Positions 7,887 through 16,428 of a stretch of DNA of 33,648 nucleotides are shown piece by piece. Under the pieces are notes generated by a model. That model was given only the letters and a program-made list of their open reading frames with translations, did no database searches and was not told where the DNA came from. Location: contig CAIPQU010000060.1 in assembly GCA_903867305.1 (NCBI GenBank), positions 1 through 33,648 of the forward strand, given 5' to 3'. This DNA comes from an uncultured beta proteobacterium. GTDB taxonomy: Bacteria > Pseudomonadota > Gammaproteobacteria > Burkholderiales > Burkholderiaceae. The translations under genes were made by a program, and so were the position numbers. Every line of letters starts with the position of its first letter. Position 1 is the stretch's first letter.

Positions 7887-9116
7887 ATGGGCTTTTTACA
7901 GATTTTCTTGATCATCATCACTCTTGGGGTAAGTGCGTGTAGCTCCCCTATTCTGTCCAATAAATCCTTGGAAAAACCACTTGACCCCAAGCCCCTCATA
8001 GTTTTGATTTCTATCGATGGTTTTAAACCTGAATATCTGCAACGAGGATTAACACCTCAACTCAGCGAGTTAGCCAATACCGGTGCAGTGGCGCAAGGAA
8101 TGTACCCAGTTTTTCCATCATTAACATTTCCGAATCATTACAGTATCGTCACAGGTCTTTATCCGGATCATCATGGGATCGTCAACAATCAGATGAAAGA
8201 TTCTGCGATCGAAGAGCCTTTTAAACTGTCTTCGCGAACTGCAGTTAGCAACCCTGCTTGGTGGGCTGGAGGAGTTCCGATATGGGTCACTGCGCAACAA
8301 CAAGGCCTAAAAAGCTCTACATTGTTTTGGCCTGGGAGTGAGTCTGCCAATCAAGGCATACAACCTAATGAATGGCTATATTACGATAAAAACTTGAACG
8401 CATCCTCTAGAGTTTCAAAGTTACTCGAATGGCTGAATCGCCCACAATCGCGACGAGCAGATTTTGCAACGCTCTATTTTGAGGATGTCGATTCAATGGG
8501 GCATCGATATGGCCCTCGCAGTCAGGAAGTTAATCAAGCAATCTCTCAAGTTGATGAAGCAATTAGTCAAATGATCCAAGGCTTAAAAGATCTGGGGCTT
8601 TATGATCAAACCACCTTCGTTATAGTTTCTGACCACGGGATGGCTGAAGTTCCTGCTGAGAATCGAATTCAATTAAAGAGCTTACTAAGTAATTTTTCTA
8701 GCGTAAGTGTTGAATGGCAGGGGCCTTTGGCAGGAATGAATTTACATGGCGCTCCAGAAAATAACGTATTAAGCGCTCTGCATCATCGACATATGAGCTG
8801 TTGGCCTAAAAGAAAAATTCCAGTCAAATATCACTTTGGAACCAACTCTAGAATCCCCGATATCATTTGCTTAGCAGACATAGGTTGGACCATCTCAGAG
8901 GGAGCCGCTTTATATAGTATCCCTGGTCAGCACGGATATGATCCCACGCTCAGTGATATGCAGGGCATTTTTATTGCATCAGGATACGGTATAAAAAAAA
9001 TCCAACTGGATCATTTTGAGAATATTGAGGTCTACCCCATTTTATGTCACCTTCTTGGAATTCAAGCTGAAAAAAATGACTCCCAAGATCAATTATTTAG
9101 AATCATCAAAAAGTAA
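7887..9116 (+). CDS. Lipoprotein nucleotide pyrophosphatase/phosphodiesterase (NPP, alkaline phosphatase superfamily)
   Basis: NPP enzymes hydrolyse phosphodiester or pyrophosphate bonds with two zinc ions. The 409-residue protein begins with a lipoprotein signal ending GVSAC (Cys18), so it is probably anchored to a membrane facing the periplasm. The core has SIDGFKPEYL (metal Asp44), FPSLTFPNHYSIVTG (Thr80 nucleophile, Asn83), GLYPDHHGIVNN, YFEDVDSMGHRYGP (metal Asp and His), SDHGM (metal Asp-His pair) and GQHGYDP (final His). The set is complete, so activity is expected. The upstream frame closes at a TAG six bases before ATG 7887 and there is no properly spaced ribosome-binding site, so the message may be leaderless. 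It is divergent from the alkaline phosphatase gene and probably shares its control region. Confidence 0.88.
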   Translation: MGFLQIFLIIITLGVSACSSPILSNKSLEKPLDPKPLIVLISIDGFKPEYLQRGLTPQLSELANTGAVAQGMYPVFPSLTFPNHYSIVTGLYPDHHGIVNNQMKDSAIEEPFKLSSRTAVSNPAWWAGGVPIWVTAQQQGLKSSTLFWPGSESANQGIQPNEWLYYDKNLNASSRVSKLLEWLNRPQSRRADFATLYFEDVDSMGHRYGPRSQEVNQAISQVDEAISQMIQGLKDLGLYDQTTFVIVSDHGMAEVPAENRIQLKSLLSNFSSVSVEWQGPLAGMNLHGAPENNVLSALHHRHMSCWPKRKIPVKYHFGTNSRIPDIICLADIGWTISEGAALYSIPGQHGYDPTLSDMQGIFIASGYGIKKIQLDHFENIEVYPILCHLLGIQAEKNDSQDQLFRIIKK

Positions 9117-9209
9117 AGATTTCAATCCCAATTTGAACTTGTCTTTTCATGACTTAATGAGTAATCAGAAAATACATGGTAAATTATCATCTTCTCAAAG
9201 AGAAAGTCT

Positions 9210-10094
9210 ATGTCTCAAATCAATCAAGATGATGATCAACATTATGTTTTAGGGATTGTTGGAGCAATCATTTTGTCTATTCTAGTTGGTGTGGTGAGCT
9301 TAAGTATTAGCGTCTCAACTCAAATGAATGAAAGTCTAGTTGATCTAACAAACTCTAAAAATCAATATCCAATTCAATTAGGTAACTTTGATTTTTCAGT
9401 TACTGATGGGAAAATTACCTTAACTGGGGAAGTGGTAGACGACGCAGCAAAAATGAGTTTACTAAGGCCCGCTCAATTACTATGGGGCACTGGCAATGTG
9501 ATTGATCAAGTCAATATTGTCCCTACCGCAAAGCGTTTTTGGTGGAGTATAAAGCCTTTTGATGTTCTATCTAAACTCAAGTCGGTTCCCCAATTTGCAC
9601 TTCATCTTGCAGAAAACGAAATTACTGGATCAGCAAAAGTGGGTTCTGACATAGATAAAGACTATCTGTTGGAAGGTTTAAAGTCATGGTTTACCCCGGA
9701 CGCCAGGAATCAAGTCAACATTGAAGTTGATTCACAATATCTATCAAACCCAATTGACCCAAATACATTATTAAATGTGGCGATCGAATATGCTACTGGA
9801 GTCTCTGAGATACCTGAAGGCGCAAAACCAATTCTCAACCAAATTGCCGAAATATTAAAAGATGATGGCCGACTGATTTATATCCACGGACATACAGATA
9901 ATGTTGGGATACCTGAAGAGAATAAAACTCTTTCTCAACTAAGGGCAGAGAAAATCAAGACTTATCTAGTGAGTCAAGGTGTAACTGCAGATAACTTAAG
10001 CGCTGATGGTTTGGGGGATACTCGACCAATTAAGGATAATTTGACGGAAGCAGATCGTTCGATGAACCGCCGTATCGAATTTTCAACTCAATAA
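9210..10094 (+). CDS. BON-like/OmpA-domain membrane protein
   Basis: The 294-residue protein has one N-terminal membrane helix (about residues 12-36, no cleavage site evident). Next come two similar beta-alpha units near 50-110 (GKITLTGEV...GNVIDQVNI) and 120-175 (NEITGSAKV...NQVNIEV) that look like BON domains. The last 110 residues form an OmpA/MotB peptidoglycan-binding domain, with IHGHTDNVG, LSQLRAEKIKTYLVSQGV and SMNRRIEF. The order of membrane helix, BON-like units and OmpA domain resembles mycobacterial OmpATb/ArfA. It probably anchors to the inner membrane and holds peptidoglycan. AGAGAAAG before ATG 9210 supports the start. It may be transcribed with the preceding gene, 93 bases upstream. 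Confidence 0.8.
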   Translation: MSQINQDDDQHYVLGIVGAIILSILVGVVSLSISVSTQMNESLVDLTNSKNQYPIQLGNFDFSVTDGKITLTGEVVDDAAKMSLLRPAQLLWGTGNVIDQVNIVPTAKRFWWSIKPFDVLSKLKSVPQFALHLAENEITGSAKVGSDIDKDYLLEGLKSWFTPDARNQVNIEVDSQYLSNPIDPNTLLNVAIEYATGVSEIPEGAKPILNQIAEILKDDGRLIYIHGHTDNVGIPEENKTLSQLRAEKIKTYLVSQGVTADNLSADGLGDTRPIKDNLTEADRSMNRRIEFSTQ

Positions 10095-10136
10095 ATCGAA
10101 GTACAAAATACGCTCTAATTTTAGTAAAGAATCCAA

Positions 10137-10757
10137 ATGACCTATCAATACCACTCCTATGAACCCCAAAATGGGCATGGCTTACCGCATGATCCGTTTA
10201 ATGCAATAGTTGGCCCAAGGCCGATTGGTTGGATCGCTAGTCAAAGCAAAGATGGAGTTCTCAATTTAGCACCCTATAGTTTTTTTAATGCCATTAATTA
10301 CATTCCACCCATGGTCGCATTTTCTAGCACTGGTTTTAAAGACTCCGTCTCTAATATTGAACAAACTCGGGAGTTTACTTGGAATCTTGTGACTTTTGAT
10401 TTAGCTGAGCAAATGAATGCTACCTGCGCTGCCGTTCCACCTGATGTCAATGAGTTTGAACTTGGGGGACTAACCCCTCTCGCATCTTCGCTCATTCAAG
10501 TACCTCGGGTGGCTGAAAGTAAAGTCACTTTTGAGTGCAAAGTGTCACAAATTATTCAGTTACAAACCGCTGCAGGAGAAAAAATTAATACGTGGCTGAC
10601 TTTAGGAGAAGTAGTCGCCATCCATATTGCGAAAGACCTTCTAGAGAATGGCATCTATCAAACTGCGAAGGCTGATCACATACTTCGTGGTGGTGGACCT
10701 GCAGATTATTTTAGAATTGGGCCAGAGCAATTATTTAAAATGACTCGGCCCAAATAA
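10137..10757 (+). CDS. Flavin reductase-like FMN-binding split-barrel protein
   Basis: The 206-residue protein matches the flavin reductase-like domain family. It opens with PHDPFNAIVGPRPIGWIAS, followed by the FMN-contact region GVLNLAPYSFFNAI and the strand PPMVAFSST. Other family features are the helix EFTWNLVTFDLAEQMNATCA and a C-terminal pattern ending ADYFRIG. Members bind FMN and may act as NAD(P)H:flavin oxidoreductases, though many have no proven activity. It is cytosolic. It is 42 bases after the OmpA-domain gene on the same strand. It could in principle feed reduced flavin to an oxygenase, but the Rieske genes lie 15 kb away, so no link is claimed. It ends two bases before the convergent Tim44-like gene. 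Confidence 0.85.
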   Translation: MTYQYHSYEPQNGHGLPHDPFNAIVGPRPIGWIASQSKDGVLNLAPYSFFNAINYIPPMVAFSSTGFKDSVSNIEQTREFTWNLVTFDLAEQMNATCAAVPPDVNEFELGGLTPLASSLIQVPRVAESKVTFECKVSQIIQLQTAAGEKINTWLTLGEVVAIHIAKDLLENGIYQTAKADHILRGGGPADYFRIGPEQLFKMTRPK

Positions 10758-10759
10758 CC

Positions 10760-11737
10760 TCAATTAATCTGCTGTATTCCACAAAGTATCCACCCTGCAT
10801 TACCGGCAATAGGCTTAGACCAGTTCCATACTTCAGCAAAATCTTCAACTGGGCCATTGACTTCCTCACGGATAGACCCTGAAAAACGAACACTGGCAAG
10901 ATACTCATTATTTTCGTTTTCAACAGCCAATAAATCAGCTGCTAATGTCAAGACCTGTGTGGAACTCATCGCTGATGCTCGAGCCAACATATCTTTTCTC
11001 AGAAATGCAAATAGTTCAGGTGTTGTGTACTCTTTCAAAACATCTAAATTTTGTTGATCCGAGGCATCTTGCAACTGCATAAATAAAATTTTGGCATTTT
11101 CTAAGAAAACATTTTTATCCGTAAAAGCTTGCGGCGTTAAATCGGCATGAATTGGGGCATTGATCGTATTTGCCGAAACTTCTGGTATCAAAGGCAATTG
11201 CTGAGATGGCGCTCTTACAGGAGTATTCGCTGAAGATGCCGCATTTGAATAGCTTTGGTTTTCTGGTTGTGAATTCACATTCCAAGAAGGACCGCCAGCT
11301 GAACTAGTCGACATGTTCATGGTGTTCATATTCCGCGTTGCAAATTTTTTAATCAGCCATAAGCCAGCAACAAGTAATAAGCCAAAGATCAATATGCTGG
11401 ATAACATAGAACCCATGCCTTCACCAATTCCCATATGGGAAAATAAATAACTCAGCCCAATTCCTGCCGCGATTCCTCCTAAAATACCGCCCATACCACC
11501 AAATCGACTAGGTGTTGGCGCAGGAGCTGCACTTGGAGGGGTTGCTGGTTTTGGAGCAGCACTGACCGGAGGTGCCTCAGGCTTTGGAGGCAAAGCGTTT
11601 TGATTTTTGGTGACTGTATTCGACTGCTTTCCAACACTGGAACCACCACCCATGCGTTTAGCATTTACATCGTTCATATTCAATAAACAAACGCTGAACA
11701 TCATCAAAAATACAACTTTAAAGATTGTTGATTTCAT
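10760..11737 (-). CDS. Tim44-like domain membrane protein
   Basis: The 325-residue protein has a signal-like N-terminus (cleavage near VNA-KR, 26), a Gly/Ser patch (RMGGGSSVG) and a Pro/Ala-rich linker (about 48-77). A glycine-rich hydrophobic region with one or two membrane passes follows (about 80-131, ending ILIFGLLLVAGLWLIKKF). The C-terminal region (about 199-325) is a Tim44-like domain, with FLENAKILFMQLQDASDQQNL and TPELFAFLRKDMLARA. Bacterial members of this family are common in Burkholderiales; their role is unproven. AGGGGAACTT before the ATG is a strong ribosome-binding site. The gene is divergent from mtgA. Confidence 0.85.
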   Translation of the reverse strand: MKSTIFKVVFLMMFSVCLLNMNDVNAKRMGGGSSVGKQSNTVTKNQNALPPKPEAPPVSAAPKPATPPSAAPAPTPSRFGGMGGILGGIAAGIGLSYLFSHMGIGEGMGSMLSSILIFGLLLVAGLWLIKKFATRNMNTMNMSTSSAGGPSWNVNSQPENQSYSNAASSANTPVRAPSQQLPLIPEVSANTINAPIHADLTPQAFTDKNVFLENAKILFMQLQDASDQQNLDVLKEYTTPELFAFLRKDMLARASAMSSTQVLTLAADLLAVENENNEYLASVRFSGSIREEVNGPVEDFAEVWNWSKPIAGNAGWILCGIQQIN

Positions 11738-11840
11738 AAGTTCCCCTATTATTTAATTTTTTCTTACTATATTAGATACTAAATTTCATTTTGGTACTGT
11801 TTTAGTTGTTTTATTGACCCTACACAGAATATTGAATTCA

Positions 11841-12602
11841 ATGCTGCTTAATAAACAATATGGAAATCTTTTTGATGAACCATATTACACTAGCCTCTAT
11901 GAAAACAGCATGTTGCATAGTCAACCATTGAAAAAGCTTATAACATTCCTCATTCTTGCATTTTTGGCATTACAAACTTATTTTTTTGTTCAAGTAGTTT
12001 GGCTCAGTTACTTCAACCCCAAAAAAAGTGCCTTTATGTCCGCAGAAGAGTCGCGGCTAGAAAAAAATAATCCACATTTTCAATTGCAATATCGATGGAG
12101 AGACTACAAAAGCATCTCTATTTACATTAAACAAGCCGTCATTGCTTCGGAAGATGCTAACTTTACACAACACGATGGGGTTGATTGGGATGCCCTTGAA
12201 AAAGCGGCTAAAGCAAATGCTGCGGTTGGCAAGGTCAAGCGCGGTGGATCCACCATCACTATGCAACTTAGTAAAAATCTATTTCTTTCAGCCCATCAAA
12301 GTTACCTTCGCAAAGCCCAAGAAATCCTCATCACAGGGATGATTGAACTTGTCATGAGTAAGCGCCGAATCTTGGAGCTCTACCTCAACATTGCGGAATG
12401 GGGAGTGGGTGTGTTTGGGATCGAAGCAGCATCGCAACACTATTTTGGAATTTCATCCTCACAATTATCAAAGGAGCAGGCCGCGTGGCTAGCAGCCATA
12501 CTCCCCGCCCCGAGAAGATTTGATCACCTGCGAAATTCCGTTTGGGCTGAGCAAAAAGCGGGGGTCATCACCCAAAGAATGACCTTGGTGAAAATACCCT
12601 AA
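11841..12602 (+). CDS. mtgA: Monofunctional peptidoglycan glycosyltransferase MtgA
   Basis: MtgA polymerises lipid II into glycan strands at the inner membrane without a transpeptidase domain. The protein has one N-terminal membrane helix (KKLITFLILAFLALQTYFF) and then a GT51 domain. GT51 motifs are AVIASEDANFTQHDGVDWDA (catalytic Glu in the EDxxFxxHxG motif), RGGSTITMQLSKNLFL, RKAQEILITGMIE, KRRILELYLNIAEWG, GIEAASQHYFG and AAILPAPRRFD. The start is uncertain. ATG 11841 gives 253 residues and ATG 11910 gives 230, while E. coli MtgA has 242; a TTG at 11814 is also in frame, and none has a good ribosome-binding site. It ends immediately before the stop of the convergent hydrolase gene. Confidence 0.92.
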   Translation: MLLNKQYGNLFDEPYYTSLYENSMLHSQPLKKLITFLILAFLALQTYFFVQVVWLSYFNPKKSAFMSAEESRLEKNNPHFQLQYRWRDYKSISIYIKQAVIASEDANFTQHDGVDWDALEKAAKANAAVGKVKRGGSTITMQLSKNLFLSAHQSYLRKAQEILITGMIELVMSKRRILELYLNIAEWGVGVFGIEAASQHYFGISSSQLSKEQAAWLAAILPAPRRFDHLRNSVWAEQKAGVITQRMTLVKIP

Positions 12603-13613
12603 TTAGCCAACATAGACTGGTTTGGGTAAGCTATAAAAGCTCTCTAAAACATGGTAAGGAATTTGGAAGTTCTTTTCCTGAAAACTAGCATGCGCAATCC
12701 CTTGCATCATCGAAAAATGCTTATCAGGATGCGGTAACTTCGCAAAGAACTCTAATACGTCACTAAATGCCGCGATCCCGTCATACTGACCACGCATGAT
12801 CAGAATAGGAAGATTTAGCTTTGCTGGATCAACTAAGGGTAAATTTGCGGACATGTCTAAGTAAGTTCCCGTAGGCATAGAATCATCCAGTGCGGTGACG
12901 GCATCAGCAAAGGCAGTTACTACTTTTGGATCTGCCGTACCCGGATGATCTCTCGTAAAAACACTCTCAATCATGGCATGGTTAACCGGTCGACGATTCG
13001 TATCCCGCCACTGGGCTAAACGTTTTTTTCGCTCAGTCAAGGTAGGGCTGTCTTTACCAGTCCAAACAAAGGCATCTAGGGCTAATCGACTGATTTTGTC
13101 CGGATGACTTTGAGCATATAAAGCGGCTTTTAAACCCCCAGAAGAAACTCCATAGGCATAAATCGACTTTTCACCAGTAATCTTCGTAATTTCATTCACA
13201 ACACTGACCAAATCATCTGCCCCATTAGCTACATTAAAATTAATATTGCGTGACTTATCAGAACGGCCATAACCCTCATTATCGGCACACCAAGTGTCAT
13301 AACCAAGGCTAGCGAAATAATTCATCACCGACATCTCTGGCGCCCCAGGAATTTCTAAATCAAATGTTGGTGTGCCGGCCATTGAAGATCCATGCACAAA
13401 TAAAATCGTTCCTTTATAACTTTTTAAATTAGAATTTTTTCTCCACAAATGAATCTTGACCTGGCCACCTTCAACAGGTTTATTGACCCAATACGTTTTA
13501 CCAATAACATTTTTAAACGGATTATCTTTTTGGGCATGAGACAAGGGGCTCATCATCGTGCCGCCAATAAGTCCAGATAATACTAATAGTTTTCTTCTCA
13601 ATTCTGAATGCAT
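12603..13613 (-). CDS. Exported alpha/beta hydrolase paired with a Bug receptor
   Basis: This 336-residue alpha/beta hydrolase has the oxyanion-region HGSSMAG, the nucleophile elbow GVSSG (Ser157), an acid Asp in RGQYDGIA and a catalytic His in GIAHASF near the C-terminus. The triad is complete. The N-terminus LRRKLLVLSGLIGG followed by SHAQ looks like a Tat or Sec signal with cleavage near residue 28, so it probably acts in the periplasm. AGGA six bases before the ATG supports the start. It follows Bug1 by 17 bases on the same strand and is surely co-transcribed. A plausible model is that it cleaves an ester or lactone outside the cytoplasm and Bug1 captures the acid. The substrate is unknown. 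Confidence 0.82.
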   Translation of the reverse strand: MHSELRRKLLVLSGLIGGTMMSPLSHAQKDNPFKNVIGKTYWVNKPVEGGQVKIHLWRKNSNLKSYKGTILFVHGSSMAGTPTFDLEIPGAPEMSVMNYFASLGYDTWCADNEGYGRSDKSRNINFNVANGADDLVSVVNEITKITGEKSIYAYGVSSGGLKAALYAQSHPDKISRLALDAFVWTGKDSPTLTERKKRLAQWRDTNRRPVNHAMIESVFTRDHPGTADPKVVTAFADAVTALDDSMPTGTYLDMSANLPLVDPAKLNLPILIMRGQYDGIAAFSDVLEFFAKLPHPDKHFSMMQGIAHASFQEKNFQIPYHVLESFYSLPKPVYVG

Positions 13614-13630
13614 GTCTCGTCCTTTTTAAT

Positions 13631-14602
13631 TTAATCGATCTTGATATTACCTTTTGCAAATAAAGCTTGCCAACGTGAAGTCTCTTGCTTAATAAATTGT
13701 GTAAATTCCGTTGATGAGTCACCTACTGGTTCAAGACCTAAGTCATTAAATGTTTTAATCACCTCAGGATCTTTTAAGGCAATTTGAATACTACGCTGAA
13801 TTTGATTCACGCGATCCATTGGCATACCTTTGGGGGCCGCTAGTCCAAACCAATTTTTTAAGGAAAACCCCGGTAAGGTCTCAGCGACAGTAGGCACATC
13901 TGGCAAAATCGATAGGCGTTTTACATCAGTCGTTGCTAAAGCCTTTAAACGACCAGACTTTAAATAGGGTAGTCCAATGGCGATTGCTTCAAATGTTAAC
14001 TGAACCTGGCCTCCTATAACATCCGTAATGCTCGGCGCACTTCCTTTATAAGGAACATGAATCATTTTTATTCCGGCTGACTCATTAAATAACTCGCCAG
14101 CCATGTGTGGTAAACCACCATTACCACTAGATGAAAAATAAACCTTTCCCGGATTGGCTTTAGCATAATTGATTAAATCTGAGACAGTCTTCACCGGCAA
14201 TTGTGAATTGGTAAAAACTAGAAATGGCGAGGATGCTACTTGCGTAATAGGTTGGAAATCTTTATCTACTTTATAAGGTAAATCTTTAACGAATGCTGGT
14301 GTGATACTAAAATTACCCATCGTACCCATAAATAGGGTGTAACCGTCAGGCTCAGCACCTGCTACGGACTGCATACCAATCACTCCTCCTGCCCCACCCT
14401 TATTCTCAATGATTACCGATTGGCCTAATTCTTTAGACATCTTTGGTGCTAATACACGAACCATGGTATCAATCGCACCTCCAGGAGGAAATCCAATCAC
14501 AATATGAATGGGCTTGTTGGGATACGTTTGCGCTTGAACAGATAACGCAAGAAAGGCAAAAAATAGCAAAATCAAACGTTTTACCAAAAGCTGAATTAGC
14601 AT
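13631..14602 (-). CDS. Bug1: TctC-family periplasmic solute receptor
   Basis: Bug proteins are periplasmic receptors, mostly for carboxylates, of tripartite tricarboxylate transporters. This 323-residue copy has a signal ending VQA-QT (24). It also has the Bug signature YPNKPIHIVIGFPPGGAIDT, ENKGGAGGVIGMQSV, EPDGYTLFMG, HVPYKGSAPSITDVIGGQVQ and LPDVPTVAETLPGF. It has typical family length. AGGGGGG four bases before the ATG is a strong ribosome-binding site. It leads a two-gene unit with the exported alpha/beta hydrolase and is divergent from the BNR gene across 92 bases that must hold both promoters. No TctA or TctB gene is nearby. Confidence 0.93.
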   Translation of the reverse strand: MLIQLLVKRLILLFFAFLALSVQAQTYPNKPIHIVIGFPPGGAIDTMVRVLAPKMSKELGQSVIIENKGGAGGVIGMQSVAGAEPDGYTLFMGTMGNFSITPAFVKDLPYKVDKDFQPITQVASSPFLVFTNSQLPVKTVSDLINYAKANPGKVYFSSSGNGGLPHMAGELFNESAGIKMIHVPYKGSAPSITDVIGGQVQLTFEAIAIGLPYLKSGRLKALATTDVKRLSILPDVPTVAETLPGFSLKNWFGLAAPKGMPMDRVNQIQRSIQIALKDPEVIKTFNDLGLEPVGDSSTEFTQFIKQETSRWQALFAKGNIKID

Positions 14603-14694
14603 ATTGCCCCCCTTATTAATTCTTGAATGTATTCTAATATAATATCAAGCAATACTCATGTTGATCGTGAGAGAGAAAAGATGGGAGATTAGGC

Positions 14695-15744
14695 ATGGCA
14701 CAACGCATTGAAGTATATGCTGGAACCGCAGGCCACTCTGTTTGGTTTAGTCAGGATTTGGGTGAGCATTTTGTCCACCCAAATAGTCATTCTGGTCTCT
14801 ATCTTGAAGCCCGTACATGGTGTTTTTCAAGTCATCCACAAAACTTGAATGAACTCTATGCTGGCACCGATATGGGCATATTTGTTTGGCAGGAATCTAC
14901 CGCCCGATGGAAATTTCTAGAGTCCCCCATGACCGATATCTGGGCACTATCTCAAGATCCTACTGATCCAGATATCATTTTTGCAGGCGCAAGACCTGCC
15001 CAAATGTTTCGCTCAAAGAATGCTGGCAAATCTTGGGAACCTATCCAGATTGAAGGACTAGCGACTTTTTCTGAAATCAATATGGGTCCAACGCGATTTA
15101 CCCAAATATTGTTTGACCCAGTCGATGATGCCACTATTTGGGCTACGGTTGAAATTGGCGGCATCTTCCAAAGTACCGATCGTGGAAACACATGGCATGC
15201 CAAAATCAACGGTCTTGAATCTATTGATGTTCATGGTATTTGGATCACTCAAAAAGACTCTGGTGAAAAAATCATTTACGCCACAACTAATCGCGGCTTA
15301 CATCGCTCCCTCAACAACGGGACTTCATGGGAATTTGTACTTTTAGATTCTCCTTGGCAATATACCCGTGCCATTACAGGTCAAGTGAATGCCCCCTCCA
15401 CAATCTGGCTTTGCAACGGCAATGGGCCACCGGGAGATACTGGAAAGCTTTTAAAAAGTGAGGATTATGGTTACTCATGGAGCGAAGTAATACTCCCCAA
15501 ACCTCTAAAGAGCACTCCTTGGTGTATAGCTACTCATCCCTCCGATCCTGGTTTGATCTTCATCTGTAGCAATTTAGGTCAGGTATTTAAAAGTAGCGAT
15601 CAAGGTCTTCATTGGATCAAGCTACCCCACGAATTTGGAGAACTACGCGCATTACATTGGCGCACCACGAATTACGAGGATAATAGGCCTTCTCACTCGA
15701 TTACCGTTCGATCTTTACCTAAAAACCTATCTTTATCATCATGA
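14695..15744 (+). CDS. Cytosolic BNR/Asp-box beta-propeller protein of unknown activity
   Basis: The 349-residue protein has at least six Asp-box (SxDxGxxW) repeats: SQDLGEHF at 19, SKNAGKSW near 107, STDRGNTW near 159, SLNNGTSW near 205, SEDYGYSW near 255 and SSDQGLHW near 300. The last four are about 50 residues apart, as expected for blades of a beta-propeller. There is no signal peptide, which is unusual for sialidase-like or Vps10-like propellers and places it in the cytosol. The sialidase Arg triad could not be identified, so it should not be called a sialidase. It heads an operon and overlaps the isomerase gene by four bases (ATGA). That points to a catabolic or scaffold role, possibly lactonase-like, which is inference only. 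Confidence 0.78.
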   Translation: MAQRIEVYAGTAGHSVWFSQDLGEHFVHPNSHSGLYLEARTWCFSSHPQNLNELYAGTDMGIFVWQESTARWKFLESPMTDIWALSQDPTDPDIIFAGARPAQMFRSKNAGKSWEPIQIEGLATFSEINMGPTRFTQILFDPVDDATIWATVEIGGIFQSTDRGNTWHAKINGLESIDVHGIWITQKDSGEKIIYATTNRGLHRSLNNGTSWEFVLLDSPWQYTRAITGQVNAPSTIWLCNGNGPPGDTGKLLKSEDYGYSWSEVILPKPLKSTPWCIATHPSDPGLIFICSNLGQVFKSSDQGLHWIKLPHEFGELRALHWRTTNYEDNRPSHSITVRSLPKNLSLSS

Positions 15745-16421
15745 CAAACCATGTATCCCCAAAAAATGTAATGCTGGTAGTTCCTGAAAACAATACCACG
15801 ATGCATCAAGAACTTTTAGCATGGTTACCCGCTGGATCCTCATGTCAATTGATTCGCGTCCCTCGGGGTAAAGGACTTTTAACCAAAGATTCACTGCCTA
15901 GTTACAAAGCGTCAACCATTGAAGTTTGTTCTGCCGGCAATACTAAAGATACCACGATGGTTGCCTACGGTTGTACTGCAGCTGGCTTTATTCTTGGTCC
16001 AGAGGGTGACCGTGAAATGGCGCAAAAAATTCAAGAAGTTACCAACAAGCCCGTTGTAACTACAGCTCACTCCATGGTTCAGGCACTTCAAGAGATTGGT
16101 GCGAAAAAGATTTCATTACTCACACCCTACCAAGATGACGTGAATGATCAATTAAAACTATTTCTAAAATCAAGTGGTATAGAAGTTCAACATTTTGATA
16201 GTTTTTATGCGCCCGATGTGATCGCTCTTGGAAAAATTACTGCAGCACAAGTTTCTGAAAAAGCGCAAACATTATTTGCCGATGATGTTGACGCCCTTTT
16301 TATTGCCTGCTCACAACTTCCCACCCTAGAAGTGATTGAACCCTTAACGGAAAAATTTGGTAAACCAGTGCTGTCTTCCATTCAGGTAACAGCAAAATAC
16401 TTGCAACAAATTGCAACCTAA
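15741..16421 (+). CDS. Asp/Glu racemase-superfamily protein, maleate isomerase-like
   Basis: The 226-residue protein has two cysteines at the catalytic positions of the superfamily: Cys78 in AYGCTAAGF and Cys190 in IACSQLPT. Maleate cis-trans isomerases and Asp/Glu racemases keep both cysteines; arylmalonate decarboxylases keep only the second. The N-terminal VPENNTTM resembles the substrate-binding Asn segment of maleate isomerases. It probably isomerises or racemises a short dicarboxylate or an unsaturated acid in the cytosol. Its ATG overlaps the BNR stop by four bases and Bug2 follows after seven bases, so the three are translated as a unit. The exact substrate is not determinable. Confidence 0.82.
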   Translation: MTNHVSPKNVMLVVPENNTTMHQELLAWLPAGSSCQLIRVPRGKGLLTKDSLPSYKASTIEVCSAGNTKDTTMVAYGCTAAGFILGPEGDREMAQKIQEVTNKPVVTTAHSMVQALQEIGAKKISLLTPYQDDVNDQLKLFLKSSGIEVQHFDSFYAPDVIALGKITAAQVSEKAQTLFADDVDALFIACSQLPTLEVIEPLTEKFGKPVLSSIQVTAKYLQQIAT

Positions 16422-16428
16422 AGGTCTT

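Noticed and set aside
14622..14649. CTTGA...TCAAG inverted repeat in the Bug1/BNR divergent region
   Set aside because: The arms are five bases with an 18-base spacer, so support for an operator is too weak.
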